In this document: positions 1 through 8,523 of the stretch, in pieces
How the letters are laid out: every line of letters begins with the position of its first letter
Position numbering within the stretch: position 1 is the first letter of the stretch
Origin: Variovorax sp.
GTDB taxonomy: Bacteria; Pseudomonadota; Gammaproteobacteria; Burkholderiales; Burkholderiaceae_C
Direction: 5' to 3'
Length of the DNA stretch: 64,000 nucleotides
Assembly: GCA_025352265.1 (NCBI GenBank)
Contig: JANXTS010000011.1
Coordinates: forward strand, 1 to 64,000
Translations under genes and position numbers: made by a program
The notes under the pieces: model-generated
The model's database searches: none
Told to the model about the DNA's origin: nothing
The model's input: the letters and a program-made list of their open reading frames with translations, nothing else

Positions 1-1
1 C

Positions 2-547
2 GAACGCTTTTTGACGCTGTGGCACCAGCGCTGGCATGAAGTGGCCATCGCTCTGGATTCACAAGTTGACTCGCTGGAAGACGACCGCTGCTATCACCCG
101 GAGGTTATGGACATTCGCGGTGCAGTGGCTGACATGCCGCAAGAAGAACAGGCCACATTCAAGGGCGAAGAGTTGCCAGCTTTTGCGCAAGTGTGGGCGC
201 TGGGCTTCATGTACGCGGTCGAAAACTGGCCCGAAGACTGGGCCGCGCCGCGCGACAAAGAGGCCGCGCAAATGCTCGACGAAGCACTCCAAAGCATCGT
301 CGCCCTCACAGAAGACGACACCGCCAAGCCGACGTTGTCGATGTTCAGCGAAGACGGCCCGCCGAGCGTGAGCCAGCAACGACTCGACGACTTCGGCGAA
401 GCCATCTGGGCCGTGTACGACCTGCGTCAGCTATGGAAGAGCATGGGACCGAAGGTGGAGACGATTCGGAAGGAAGCGACGCCTGGTCGCAATGATCTTT
501 GTCCTTGTGGGAGTGGGAAGAAATTTAAGAAGTGCCATGGGGGGTGA
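2..547 (+). CDS. YecA/UPF0149 family protein, 5' end cut by window
   Basis: The reading frame is open from the first bases of the window, so the true start lies upstream and only about 180 C-terminal residues are visible. The visible part has the acidic helical character of the UPF0149 (YecA/YgfB-like) family and ends in a SEC-C zinc-binding tail, GRNDLCPCGSGKKFKKCHGG, with the C-x-C...C-H ligand pattern at the extreme C-terminus. SEC-C tails bind zinc and resemble the SecA C-terminal tail, but the cellular role of YecA-type proteins is poorly defined. The TTG at 11 is unlikely to be the start because coding potential continues in front of it. The family call is firm; the function is not known. 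Confidence 0.85.
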   Translation, partial: ERFLTLWHQRWHEVAIALDSQVDSLEDDRCYHPEVMDIRGAVADMPQEEQATFKGEELPAFAQVWALGFMYAVENWPEDWAAPRDKEAAQMLDEALQSIVALTEDDTAKPTLSMFSEDGPPSVSQQRLDDFGEAIWAVYDLRQLWKSMGPKVETIRKEATPGRNDLCPCGSGKKFKKCHGG

Positions 548-784
548 GGGCTCGTCCGTGTAAGGGGTGTTGAGTAATCAGCAGATTTTTTATCTTCAAA
601 AGTCGGCGCATTCGTTCGGACGACCGCTGGATAGCAAGCTTGGATTCATTCTGATTTGATGGGCACAGTTTGAATTCCGGTGTGCTCGGGCTCAAACGAG
701 TCAGACACGCTTGGCAACATGCTCATGCTCATGCTGTGGCTTCTGCGCTGGACAGAAGCACACGCATCGGCCAAGGAAAACGAC
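548..784. other. intergenic leader before the SIR2 gene
   Basis: This 237-base stretch has no convincing gene. It is richer in A and T than the flanking coding DNA. A reading frame continuous with the SIR2 gene reaches back to a GTG at 680, but its encoded residues do not resemble a conserved N-terminus. A purine-rich AAGGA at about 771-775 sits in front of the GTG at 785 and is the best ribosome binding site. Confidence 0.5.
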
Positions 785-3700
785 GTGCAGTTCATCACCC
801 ATGGCCCCGACGTTCCTGATGCGCTCTTGCAGGCGCATGAAGAAGGCCGTGTGGCGTTCTTCTGTGGCGCAGGCATTTCTTACCCTGCTGGTCTACCAGG
901 ATTCAAAGGGCTGGTTGAGCACATTTACCGGCTGAATGGTACTGAACTCATCGACATTGAGCGTGACGCTTTTGATCGCGGGCAGTTCGACGCAACGCTC
1001 GACTTGCTGGAGCGGCGTTTACCCGGCCAGAGACTGGCGGTGCGCCGAGCGCTGGCGCAGGCACTGAAGCCCAACTTGCGCCGTAAAGGTGCAACAGATA
1101 CCCATGCCGCGCTGCTGCGGCTGGCGCGAAGTCGCGGGGGCGCGCTGCGTCTGGTGACCACCAATTTTGATCGCGTGTTTCACACCGCAGCCAAACGTAC
1201 GGGACAGGCATTTCAAGCGTACGCCGCACCGATGTTGCCAGTCCCTAAAAACAGCCGTTGGGACGGCTTGGTCTACCTGCACGGCCTATTGGCTGAAAGA
1301 GAGGACAAGACAGCTCTGAATCGCTTAGTGGTGACTAGCGGTGATTTTGGTCTTGCATACCTCACTGAGCGTTGGGCGGCCCGGTTCGTCAGCGAGCTGT
1401 TCCGCAACTATGTCGTCTGCTTCGTGGGCTACAGCATCAACGATCCGGTGCTGCGTTACATGATGGATGCGCTTGCCGCTGATCGAATGCTGGGCGAGGC
1501 CACACCACAGGCCTGGGCACTCGGTGACTGCGAGCCAGGGCAGGAGCAACGCAAAGCGATCGAGTGGAAAGCCAAAGGCGTCACACCCGTACTCTACGAA
1601 GTGCCTGCAGGCAGTCATGATCATTCTGCGTTGCACGGCACCTTGTGGGCCTGGGCAGCGACTTGGCGTGATCGCGTACTTGGCAAAGAGCGCATCGTCG
1701 TTAGTCATGCCTTAGCGCGGCCATCTGCCAGTACGCAGCAAGACGATTTTGTTGGCCGGATGTTATGGGCCTTGTCAGATAAGTCGGGGTTGCCGGCCAA
1801 ACGCTTTGCCGACTTCAGCCCCGCCCCAGCGTTGGACTGGCTACTAGAGGCCTTTTCGGATGAACGCTTTCAGCACGCTGATCTGGCCCGCTTTGGAGTG
1901 GCTCCCCACGACGAGCTTGATTCCAAGCTGCGGTTTAGCCTGATTCGCCGGCCGGCTCCATACGACCGCGCCTTACCGATGCTGCTGGCCTCGGGTGGAA
2001 CCACAGGCAGCAGTTGGGACGACGTAATGTTCCAATTAGCTCGCTGGCTGATCCGCCATCTTGATGATCCAAGACTGGTCATCTGGATTGCACAACGTGG
2101 TGGCCGGTTACACGACCGATTGCCTTGGCTGATCGAGCATGAATTGGATCGGTTCGCCTCACTGGAACGTGATGGCAAAACTGCCGACTTGAACGAAATT
2201 CGCTCACAGGCTCCAAAGGCAATACCCAGCTCCATGATGCGGACGCTATGGCGTTTGCTCATCAGTGGAAGAGTGAAGTCGCCATGGCGCGACTCTGACT
2301 TCTATCGTTGGCAGAGCAGGTTTAAACGGGATGGGCTGACGACCACGCTGCGCCTAGAGCTGCGCGATCTCCTCTCACCCCAAGTGGCGTTAAAAAAGCC
2401 TATTCGATGGGAAAGTGAGGCAGACGAGGAGGACGACCCCACTCGGATTAAGCAGTTAGTCGATTGGGAACTGGTGCTTGCCTCCGATCACGTGCACTCG
2501 GCGCTGCGTGACCTGAAAGACGAGCAATGGATGCTTGCTTTGCCCCTACTGGTGGACGACTTTCAGCAATTGCTGCGCGACGCGCTCGACTTGTTCCGAG
2601 AACTCGGAGAGGGTGACGACTTCAATGATCGCTCTCATTGGGATTTGCCATCGATTAGTTCCCATTGGCAGAACCGGGGCTTCCACGACTGGGTGAGCTT
2701 AGTCGAGTTGCTGCGCGATGCTTGGCTAGCGGTTCGCAGCATTGACACCGCTCGCGCTGCACGAATTGCCATGATGTGGGCCGAATTGCCCTATCCGACG
2801 TTCAAACGGCTGGCGCTGTTTGCAGCTAGCCAGAACGCCGTTTTCGCGCCTGAACGATGGGTGGACTTGCTATTGGCCGATGGTGCAGGTTGGTTGTGGT
2901 CCTTGACTACGAGGCGCGAGGTTCTCAGGGTCTTCGTGCTTCAGGGATACCTTTTATATGGTGCCGCTCAGTCTCGTTTGGAGGCGAGCATCTTGGCCGG
3001 CCCGCCACGCGAGATGTACAGAGATGACCTTGAAGCTGATCAGTGGCAAGACTTGGTGGCACGTTCGGTATGGCTGCATTTGGCAAAACTCCGTGCGTCG
3101 GGTCTTACGCTTAGTGCCAATGCGAAAGCACGGTTGGAAGAGCTGTCCCTTGCTTACCCCCAATGGGGGCTAGCGCCGAACGAACGCGATGAGTTCTCGC
3201 ACTGGATGAGCGGCACAGGCGATCCAGACTATGAAGAAAGCACGGATGTCGACATCGCCCCTCGCAAGCGACACGAGCTCGTGCGATGGCTCACTAAAGT
3301 CCGAGCCGAACGACGCGGATTCATTGAGGACACTTGGCGCGAGATTTGCCGGAAGCACTTGCTAAATAGTCTTTTTGCGCTGTGCGATTTAGCTCGCGAC
3401 GATGTGTGGCCAATCGAACGGTGGCGCGAAGCATTGCAGGTCTGGAGCGAGGATCGCACGGTGCGGCGGTCCTGGCGATACGCCGCGCCACTAGTCCAGA
3501 CCATGCCTGATACTGTTCTCCAAGATGTCGTCCAAAGTTTGGCAAGTTGGCTCGACACCGTATCGAAATCCATCCAGTTTCGTGAGGATGCTCTATTGAG
3601 TCTGAGTCGCCGTATGCTAGCGCTCCCGCTCGAAGCAGACAGCGGGATGACGCGGGACGGCAAGCCGATTGATCAGCCAGTGACAGAAGCCATTAATCAT

Positions 3701-4615
3701 CCGATCGGGCATGTTACGCAGGCTCTCATTAACGTATGGTTCAAACGGAACCCTAACGACGGCGATCTATTACCAGCCGACATCAGGCCCCTTTTCACTG
3801 AATTGTGCGATCTGCAAGTGGACCGATTTCGTCACGGCCGGGTATTGCTAGCCTCGAGATTGATCACTTTTTTTCGCGTGGATCGTCCGTGGACCGAGTT
3901 GCACCTGTTGCCGCTGTTCGATTGGACTAATCCGGTCGAAGCGAAAGCCGCGTGGGAAGGTTTTCTCTGGTCGCCACGTTTGTATCCACCACTGGTGCTT
4001 GCATTCAAGGCGCACTTCTTGGAGAGTGCAAAACATTTCGCCGATTTGGGTGAACATCGCCAACAGTTCGCCGCTTTCTTGACGTATGCGGCGCTAGGTC
4101 AGACCGAGGGATACACCCTCGATGAGTTTCGATCCGCCTTTGGGTCGCTGCCTCAAGACGGCCTTGAAGAAACAGCGCAAGCGCTTGCTCAAACCCTTGA
4201 GGGGGCCGCTGATCAACGGGAGGAGTATTGGCGGAACCGCGTGAAGCCGTTATGGCATCACGTTTGGCCCAAGTCTCGTGACCTTGCTACCGCGCGAATA
4301 TCCGAATCGTTGACCCGCATGACTATTGCAGCACGAGGCGAGTTCTCGGAAGTTTTGACCGCAGTGCAAGACTGGCTGAGACCGATTGAACATCCGGACT
4401 ACCTTGTACATTTACTGCATGAATCGGGTTTGTGCAGTCGATTCCCTGTGGATGCACTGCGTCTGTTAGCCATTGTGATTGCCGACCAAAAATGGGCTCC
4501 TCAAGAGTTAGGGCTTTGTTTGACAGAGATCGTGGCAGGCGCGCGACAGCTTGCACAAGACGCCCGTTACCTGCGACTCCTTGAATACTTGCGGAGACGA
4601 GAAGTGGCATCGTGA
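785..4615 (+). CDS. large SIR2-domain protein, probable antiphage defence effector
   Basis: From GTG 785 this encodes 1276 residues. The N-terminal ~300 residues form a SIR2_2-type NAD-binding domain: GAGIS at 28-32, TTNFD at 125-129, LHG with the likely catalytic histidine at 166, and GYSINDP at 215-221. The remaining ~950 residues are helical, tryptophan-rich and without a motif I can name. The architecture matches defence-associated sirtuins (DSR-type), in which the SIR2 domain depletes NAD+ after the large C-terminal region senses phage; a DUF4020-like segment is possible. I chose GTG 785 rather than GTG 680 because AAGGA precedes it and conserved sequence starts just after. The gene is visibly poorer in GC than the neighbours, stands alone and has no partner gene, all consistent with transfer. 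SIR2 domain certain; defence role inferred. Confidence 0.85.
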   Translation: MQFITHGPDVPDALLQAHEEGRVAFFCGAGISYPAGLPGFKGLVEHIYRLNGTELIDIERDAFDRGQFDATLDLLERRLPGQRLAVRRALAQALKPNLRRKGATDTHAALLRLARSRGGALRLVTTNFDRVFHTAAKRTGQAFQAYAAPMLPVPKNSRWDGLVYLHGLLAEREDKTALNRLVVTSGDFGLAYLTERWAARFVSELFRNYVVCFVGYSINDPVLRYMMDALAADRMLGEATPQAWALGDCEPGQEQRKAIEWKAKGVTPVLYEVPAGSHDHSALHGTLWAWAATWRDRVLGKERIVVSHALARPSASTQQDDFVGRMLWALSDKSGLPAKRFADFSPAPALDWLLEAFSDERFQHADLARFGVAPHDELDSKLRFSLIRRPAPYDRALPMLLASGGTTGSSWDDVMFQLARWLIRHLDDPRLVIWIAQRGGRLHDRLPWLIEHELDRFASLERDGKTADLNEIRSQAPKAIPSSMMRTLWRLLISGRVKSPWRDSDFYRWQSRFKRDGLTTTLRLELRDLLSPQVALKKPIRWESEADEEDDPTRIKQLVDWELVLASDHVHSALRDLKDEQWMLALPLLVDDFQQLLRDALDLFRELGEGDDFNDRSHWDLPSISSHWQNRGFHDWVSLVELLRDAWLAVRSIDTARAARIAMMWAELPYPTFKRLALFAASQNAVFAPERWVDLLLADGAGWLWSLTTRREVLRVFVLQGYLLYGAAQSRLEASILAGPPREMYRDDLEADQWQDLVARSVWLHLAKLRASGLTLSANAKARLEELSLAYPQWGLAPNERDEFSHWMSGTGDPDYEESTDVDIAPRKRHELVRWLTKVRAERRGFIEDTWREICRKHLLNSLFALCDLARDDVWPIERWREALQVWSEDRTVRRSWRYAAPLVQTMPDTVLQDVVQSLASWLDTVSKSIQFREDALLSLSRRMLALPLEADSGMTRDGKPIDQPVTEAINHPIGHVTQALINVWFKRNPNDGDLLPADIRPLFTELCDLQVDRFRHGRVLLASRLITFFRVDRPWTELHLLPLFDWTNPVEAKAAWEGFLWSPRLYPPLVLAFKAHFLESAKHFADLGEHRQQFAAFLTYAALGQTEGYTLDEFRSAFGSLPQDGLEETAQALAQTLEGAADQREEYWRNRVKPLWHHVWPKSRDLATARISESLTRMTIAARGEFSEVLTAVQDWLRPIEHPDYLVHLLHESGLCSRFPVDALRLLAIVIADQKWAPQELGLCLTEIVAGARQLAQDARYLRLLEYLRRREVAS

Positions 4616-4759
4616 ACAACTTGGGACGCATCGGATGATTGCGAATTGCCGAATTGCGGCGTGTCGCTGCCCAGTGCTCATTTCAAATGCCTCGGTCCAG
4701 TCTGAAACCGTCATCGACTTTCAGTCGCCTACGTCGACATTTGACTAACTCCCGCCCCG

Positions 4760-5080
4760 TTAAATCTTGAACACCCGCTGAATATCCTCCCGCACCAGGT
4801 CCACATAGTCCCGGTGCTTACGGATATACCCCGCGATGAACTCGCATACGGGGATCACATGCAGCTTGCGCGCACGCGCGTCGTCGAGCACGTGCTTGGC
4901 CAGGGTCGAACCGACGCCTTTGCCTTCGAACGCCGACAGCACTTCGGTGTGCGGGAACATGATGGCGTCGGTGAGCAGGTTGTACTCGGCGTAGCCTGCC
5001 AGCTCGTTGCCGATGTGGGCTTCGTAGCGGTGCTTGGCGGTGTCATCGGTGAGGGCGATGTCGGTGGTCGATGCGGTCAT
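4760..5080 (-). CDS. small GNAT family N-acetyltransferase (YjdJ-type)
   Basis: The 106-residue protein has the compact single-domain form of the YjdJ-type Gcn5-related acetyltransferases. It shows the acetyl-CoA binding signature around FEGKGVGSTLAKHVLDDA and the downstream segment VIPVCEFIAGYIRKH, which is typical of the family. Length fits the family (about 90-110). The substrate is unknown; family members are thought to acetylate small molecules or protein amines in the cytoplasm. The start at 5080 is the first ATG that precedes the conserved strand. It runs convergently to the SIR2 gene and lies just downstream of the NTF2-like gene on the same strand, so the two may be co-transcribed. 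Confidence 0.85.
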   Translation of the reverse strand: MTASTTDIALTDDTAKHRYEAHIGNELAGYAEYNLLTDAIMFPHTEVLSAFEGKGVGSTLAKHVLDDARARKLHVIPVCEFIAGYIRKHRDYVDLVREDIQRVFKI

Positions 5081-5113
5081 GGGTGCGGGACTTTCCAGAC
5101 GTCTCGAATGGCC

Positions 5114-5605
5114 TCAAGACTGGCGCGCCATGAAGGCTGCGAGGTTGGTGGCTGCGGTCTTCCTCACCTTGTTGCGCAGCGACGGTGACCAGCCGAGCAG
5201 CAGGCCGGGCGTGCCAAGCGCCTGACGTGCCCAGGTCCAGAACGGGAAGCTGTCGTGGTGCGTGGCAATCAGTCCTTCGGGCGTGAAGGTCATGCGTGCA
5301 TCGATGGCGTTGTCGACGATGCGGCCGGTCGCGCTGAAGCGGTAGTGCGCGTCCCAGTGGGCCTTGCCGCTGGTGGCGTCGGCCGCGACGTCGCGGTACG
5401 TCAGCTTCCACACGTCGGCGCCTTTGGCTTTGGTGCCGGCGCACAGCATGGTCCACATGCCGGCGACTTCTTTCTGGCCACGCAGCGTGAAGACCTCGTC
5501 TTCGAACGACACGTCGGGCGCGTAGCACGCGCTCATGGTGGCGGCGTCGAGCTTGGCGAAGGCGTCGTAGAAGCGGCGGATGGTTTGTTCGTTGGTCGTC
5601 TGCAT
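5114..5605 (-). CDS. NTF2-like (SnoaL-type) domain protein
   Basis: The 163-residue protein has the NTF2/SnoaL cone fold pattern: an N-terminal helix containing RRFYDAFAKLD, then CYAPDVSFEDEVF, then alternating strands (HWDAHYRF, NAIDARMTF, HDSFPFWTWARQALG). Such proteins bind or isomerise small hydrophobic ligands, or act as polyketide cyclase-like enzymes, but this subfamily has no assigned substrate. The ATG at 5605 is preceded by a GGGGGAG ribosome binding site with good spacing. It lies downstream of pncC on the same strand with a gap of about 50 bases and upstream of the GNAT gene. Family call is solid, function open. Confidence 0.8.
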   Translation of the reverse strand: MQTTNEQTIRRFYDAFAKLDAATMSACYAPDVSFEDEVFTLRGQKEVAGMWTMLCAGTKAKGADVWKLTYRDVAADATSGKAHWDAHYRFSATGRIVDNAIDARMTFTPEGLIATHHDSFPFWTWARQALGTPGLLLGWSPSLRNKVRKTAATNLAAFMARQS

Positions 5606-5656
5606 TGGCTCCCCCTGCGGTGTCGTTGTAGATCTGTTGATTAAGCGTTGCGCGCG

Positions 5657-6142
5657 TTAGCTCGCAGGTTGCAGCAGCAGCACCAGCGTCTGCAAAGCAT
5701 GTTGCACGGTGGCCGCACGCACCTCGGCGCGGTCGCCATCGAATTGCCGGCGTTCGCTGCGAATCTGTCCGCCGACCGACCAGCCGAGCCACACGGTGCC
5801 GACCGGCTTGTCGGGCGTGCCGCCGCCCGGTCCGGCCACGCCGGTGACGGCGACGGATACCAGCGCTTTCGATCGAGCCACGGCGCCTGACGCCATCGCC
5901 TCGACCACTGCCTGGCTGACCGCGCCCTTCGTCGCGATGAGCGAAGCGTCGACGCCTAGCAAGTCGGTTTTGGCCTCGTTCGAATAAGTGACGAAGCCGC
6001 GCTCGAACCACGCACTGGAACCGGCGACGTCGGTGCAGGCAGCGGCGATCATCCCGCCAGTGCAGCTCTCCGCGGTGGCGAGCATCCAGTGCTTTTGCTG
6101 GAGTAAATCGGCAATCTGTTGGACCAGGGGATCGATCGTCAT
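5657..6142 (-). CDS. pncC: nicotinamide-nucleotide amidase (CinA C-terminal domain)
   Basis: From ATG 6142 the protein has 161 residues, the size of stand-alone PncC/YdeJ-type proteins that lack the N-terminal CinA domain. Diagnostic motifs are ATAESCTGGMIA near residue 22, FVTYSNEAKTDLLGV, and VAVTGVAGPGGGTPDKPVG with the glycine-rich loop. PncC deamidates nicotinamide mononucleotide to nicotinate mononucleotide in NAD recycling in the cytoplasm. A longer frame extends upstream, but it overlaps pgpA in another frame and is not conserved in character. The start lies 4 bases after the pgpA stop, so the two are translated together. Confidence 0.92.
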   Translation of the reverse strand: MTIDPLVQQIADLLQQKHWMLATAESCTGGMIAAACTDVAGSSAWFERGFVTYSNEAKTDLLGVDASLIATKGAVSQAVVEAMASGAVARSKALVSVAVTGVAGPGGGTPDKPVGTVWLGWSVGGQIRSERRQFDGDRAEVRAATVQHALQTLVLLLQPAS

Positions 6143-6146
6143 GCGT

Positions 6147-6776
6147 TCACCACGCCTTCCATGCAGCGATGACCAGTAGCGTGCAGAACGCGGCCACCAG
6201 GTCGTCGAGGATGATGCCGAACCCAGCAGCCCACCACGAGGGCTCGACAGCATCGCGCTGCTTGAACAACCCGTCGGCCCAAGCCACCGGCCCGGGCTTG
6301 GCCGCGTCGAAAAAGCGGAACAGGCCAAAGGCGATGGCCTGACCGAGCAAGCCGGCCGGCGCGATCATCCACAGGATGATCCAGAAGGCGACCACCTCGT
6401 CCCACACGATGGCGCCGGGGTCGGCGATGCGCATGTTGCGCGCAGTCACCGTGCAGGCCCACCAGCCGACCGGCAGCGACACCAGAATGATCCAGCCGAT
6501 GGTCGATTGCACGAACCACCGCTGCATGACGAGGAACGCGACCCAGGCCCACAACGTGCCGACCGTGCCGGGCGCGATACGCGGGAGGCCGGAGCCGAAG
6601 CCGAGTGCGATGCAGTGCGCGGGGTTGGACAGCATGAAGCGCACTGTCGGGCGTCCGGGCAGTGGTGCGGCTGCGGCGCTGGCTGGGTGGGGCGAAGCCA
6701 CGGCAGGCGGCGGCAGAAGTTCGACGGGGGGCAGCGACTCGGTCATGAAGGGGGCGCTGCGGAGCGCGATGCTCAC
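6147..6776 (-). CDS. pgpA: phosphatidylglycerophosphatase A
   Basis: The 209-residue membrane protein belongs to the PgpA family, which dephosphorylates phosphatidylglycerophosphate to phosphatidylglycerol at the inner membrane. Visible hallmarks are GFGSGLPRIAPGTVGTLWA, DPGAIVWDEVVAFW, FRFFDAAKPGPV and GFGIILDDLVAA, together with several hydrophobic segments. The first ~45 residues are proline/alanine-rich; an alternative start is ATG 6746, giving 199 residues. In related bacteria pgpA normally follows thiL directly. Here thiL is about 4 kb away, and the stop codon of a flavin monooxygenase lies only 30 bases upstream of pgpA, so the gene now probably depends on that transcript or a local promoter. 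Confidence 0.92.
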   Translation of the reverse strand: MSIALRSAPFMTESLPPVELLPPPAVASPHPASAAAAPLPGRPTVRFMLSNPAHCIALGFGSGLPRIAPGTVGTLWAWVAFLVMQRWFVQSTIGWIILVSLPVGWWACTVTARNMRIADPGAIVWDEVVAFWIILWMIAPAGLLGQAIAFGLFRFFDAAKPGPVAWADGLFKQRDAVEPSWWAAGFGIILDDLVAAFCTLLVIAAWKAW

Positions 6777-6806
6777 GCTTCGGCGCGCCTCCCCGCATGG
6801 TATCGG

Positions 6807-8495
6807 CTACAGCGCCGTTGCGGACGACACCCCGCGACCACACAGTCGTGCCACTAAAGCAGCACTTTCCTGCGGTATCTGATTGCCACGCCACATCACA
6901 TGCTGATCTGCGCGGCACAGTACCAGCGCATGTTCGTATTCAGGAGGGACATGCGGCACGTTCGACGGACCGACATCGAGCACGGTGAGCGGCATGCATG
7001 CGATGGCCGCATCGCGTTGCAATGCCGACACGTCGACGTTGCGGTCGAAGCGCAACAGCGTGTAGGCCGGGCCGAACGCGTCGTACAGCGAGCGTCCATC
7101 GGCGAGCCAGAAGTGCGGTGCGCGGCAACCGGGCACAGTCGATGGCGTGAAGCTGCCCATCGAATAGTCGGGCGGCGTGGCGTCGTCGTAGGCGATGACC
7201 GGCGAGCCGGTGTAGTAGTAGCCGTAGTTGAGGCCGGCGCAGCAAAACTGCTGCACGTTGAGTTCGTAAGCCTCGTGGCCGATGTCGGCGCGCAGGGCAT
7301 CGCCTTTGGCACCCGGTGCTTCGATGTCGGCCGGCACGGCGCGCCGGGCACGAATCATCTTCTGCGCATGGTCCATCGCGAAGCGCGACACCTGGTCGGT
7401 GATTGGCTGGCGCTCGGCCTCGTATGCATCGAGGATGCGTTCGTCTGCCCAGCCCTGCACGCACGCAGCAAGCAGCCACGAGAGATTGATGGCGTCGGCG
7501 ATGCCGGCGTTCATTCCGTAGCCGGCGTAGGGCACCCACAGGTGCGCTGCATCACCGGCCAGGAACACGTGGCCGTTGCGAAAACGGTCGGCCACGAGGC
7601 GGCGCCCGACCCAGTCTTCCTTGCTGATGACTTCGTATTCGAAGTCGGGACCGACACCGAGGATCTCGCGGATCGACGTGTCGCGGTCGACCGAATCGAA
7701 CTCCGGCTCCTCGGCGTTGAGGTGGTTGTGCACCAGCCATGTTTCATGCCCGTCGATGGCGAACGTCGTGCCGCAGCGCCGCGGGTTCATCGAGTAGTAA
7801 GACCACGCCGGCTTGCCCGGAATGAGCGCGCGCAGTTGCGGCGCACGGATGTACGTCGACTGCACGCGCTGGATCACCGCGGTGCCTTCGAGCTTGGCGC
7901 CGATTTGCTTGCGCACCGGCGAGGCACCGCCGTCGCATCCGACCATGAAGCGGGCGCGCAGTGTTCGGGTGCTACCGTCGTCGAGGTCGAGCGCGGTTGC
8001 GGCCACGCCGTATTCGTCGCGCGCGTTCTGCTCGAACGCCTTCACCTGCGTGCGATTGAGCAGCGTCACTCCCGGCAATGCGGCCGCGTGTTCAAGCAGG
8101 ATCGGCTCCAGGTAAATCTGGTTGATGCGGTGCGGCGGTTCGGCGGTTGGCCACCAGGCGTCGGGCCCTTCGGTCTCGGTGTAGCGGTCGCGGCGGCACG
8201 GGATCGGAATGCGGGTCAGCTCGATGCCGGTCACCGAGGTGCGGAACACCACGTCGTTGGGGTAGTCGGCCGGCAGTCCGGCATCGCGCAGTTTTTGCGC
8301 GACACCGAGCCGGCGGAACTGCTCCATGGTGCGCGAGGCGACGTGGTTGCATTTCACGTTGGGCGGCTCGGCGTAGCGGCGCATCTCGGCGATGAGCACG
8401 GTCACGCCGCGCGAAGCCAGGTCCATCGCCATCGTCAGGCCGACCGGGCCGGCACCGACGATGAGCACGTCGGCGGTCAAAATTTCCGGGGTCAT
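6807..8495 (-). CDS. FAD-dependent aromatic-type monooxygenase (MhpA/PheA-like)
   Basis: The 562-residue protein is a class A flavoprotein monooxygenase. The N-terminus carries the dinucleotide fold VLIVGAGPVGLTMAMDLA (residues ~10-27). A DG motif is seen in VGCDGGASPVRK (~188-199), and the second FAD motif GDAAHLWVPYAGYGMNAG lies at ~315-332. Enzymes of this group hydroxylate phenolic or other aromatic rings with NAD(P)H and O2. The C-terminal thioredoxin-like tail is typical. It sits 28 bases downstream of a Bug-type solute-binding gene, with a divergent LysR regulator, which suggests a catabolic unit for an imported aromatic acid or similar compound. The substrate cannot be read from the sequence. 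Confidence 0.88.
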   Translation of the reverse strand: MTPEILTADVLIVGAGPVGLTMAMDLASRGVTVLIAEMRRYAEPPNVKCNHVASRTMEQFRRLGVAQKLRDAGLPADYPNDVVFRTSVTGIELTRIPIPCRRDRYTETEGPDAWWPTAEPPHRINQIYLEPILLEHAAALPGVTLLNRTQVKAFEQNARDEYGVAATALDLDDGSTRTLRARFMVGCDGGASPVRKQIGAKLEGTAVIQRVQSTYIRAPQLRALIPGKPAWSYYSMNPRRCGTTFAIDGHETWLVHNHLNAEEPEFDSVDRDTSIREILGVGPDFEYEVISKEDWVGRRLVADRFRNGHVFLAGDAAHLWVPYAGYGMNAGIADAINLSWLLAACVQGWADERILDAYEAERQPITDQVSRFAMDHAQKMIRARRAVPADIEAPGAKGDALRADIGHEAYELNVQQFCCAGLNYGYYYTGSPVIAYDDATPPDYSMGSFTPSTVPGCRAPHFWLADGRSLYDAFGPAYTLLRFDRNVDVSALQRDAAIACMPLTVLDVGPSNVPHVPPEYEHALVLCRADQHVMWRGNQIPQESAALVARLCGRGVSSATAL

Positions 8496-8523
8496 GTCAT
8501 TGCCATTCGCTGTGATGTCGTGG

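Noticed and set aside
680..784. N-terminal extension of the SIR2 protein from GTG 680
   Set aside because: The encoded residues lack conserved character and a better ribosome binding site precedes GTG 785.
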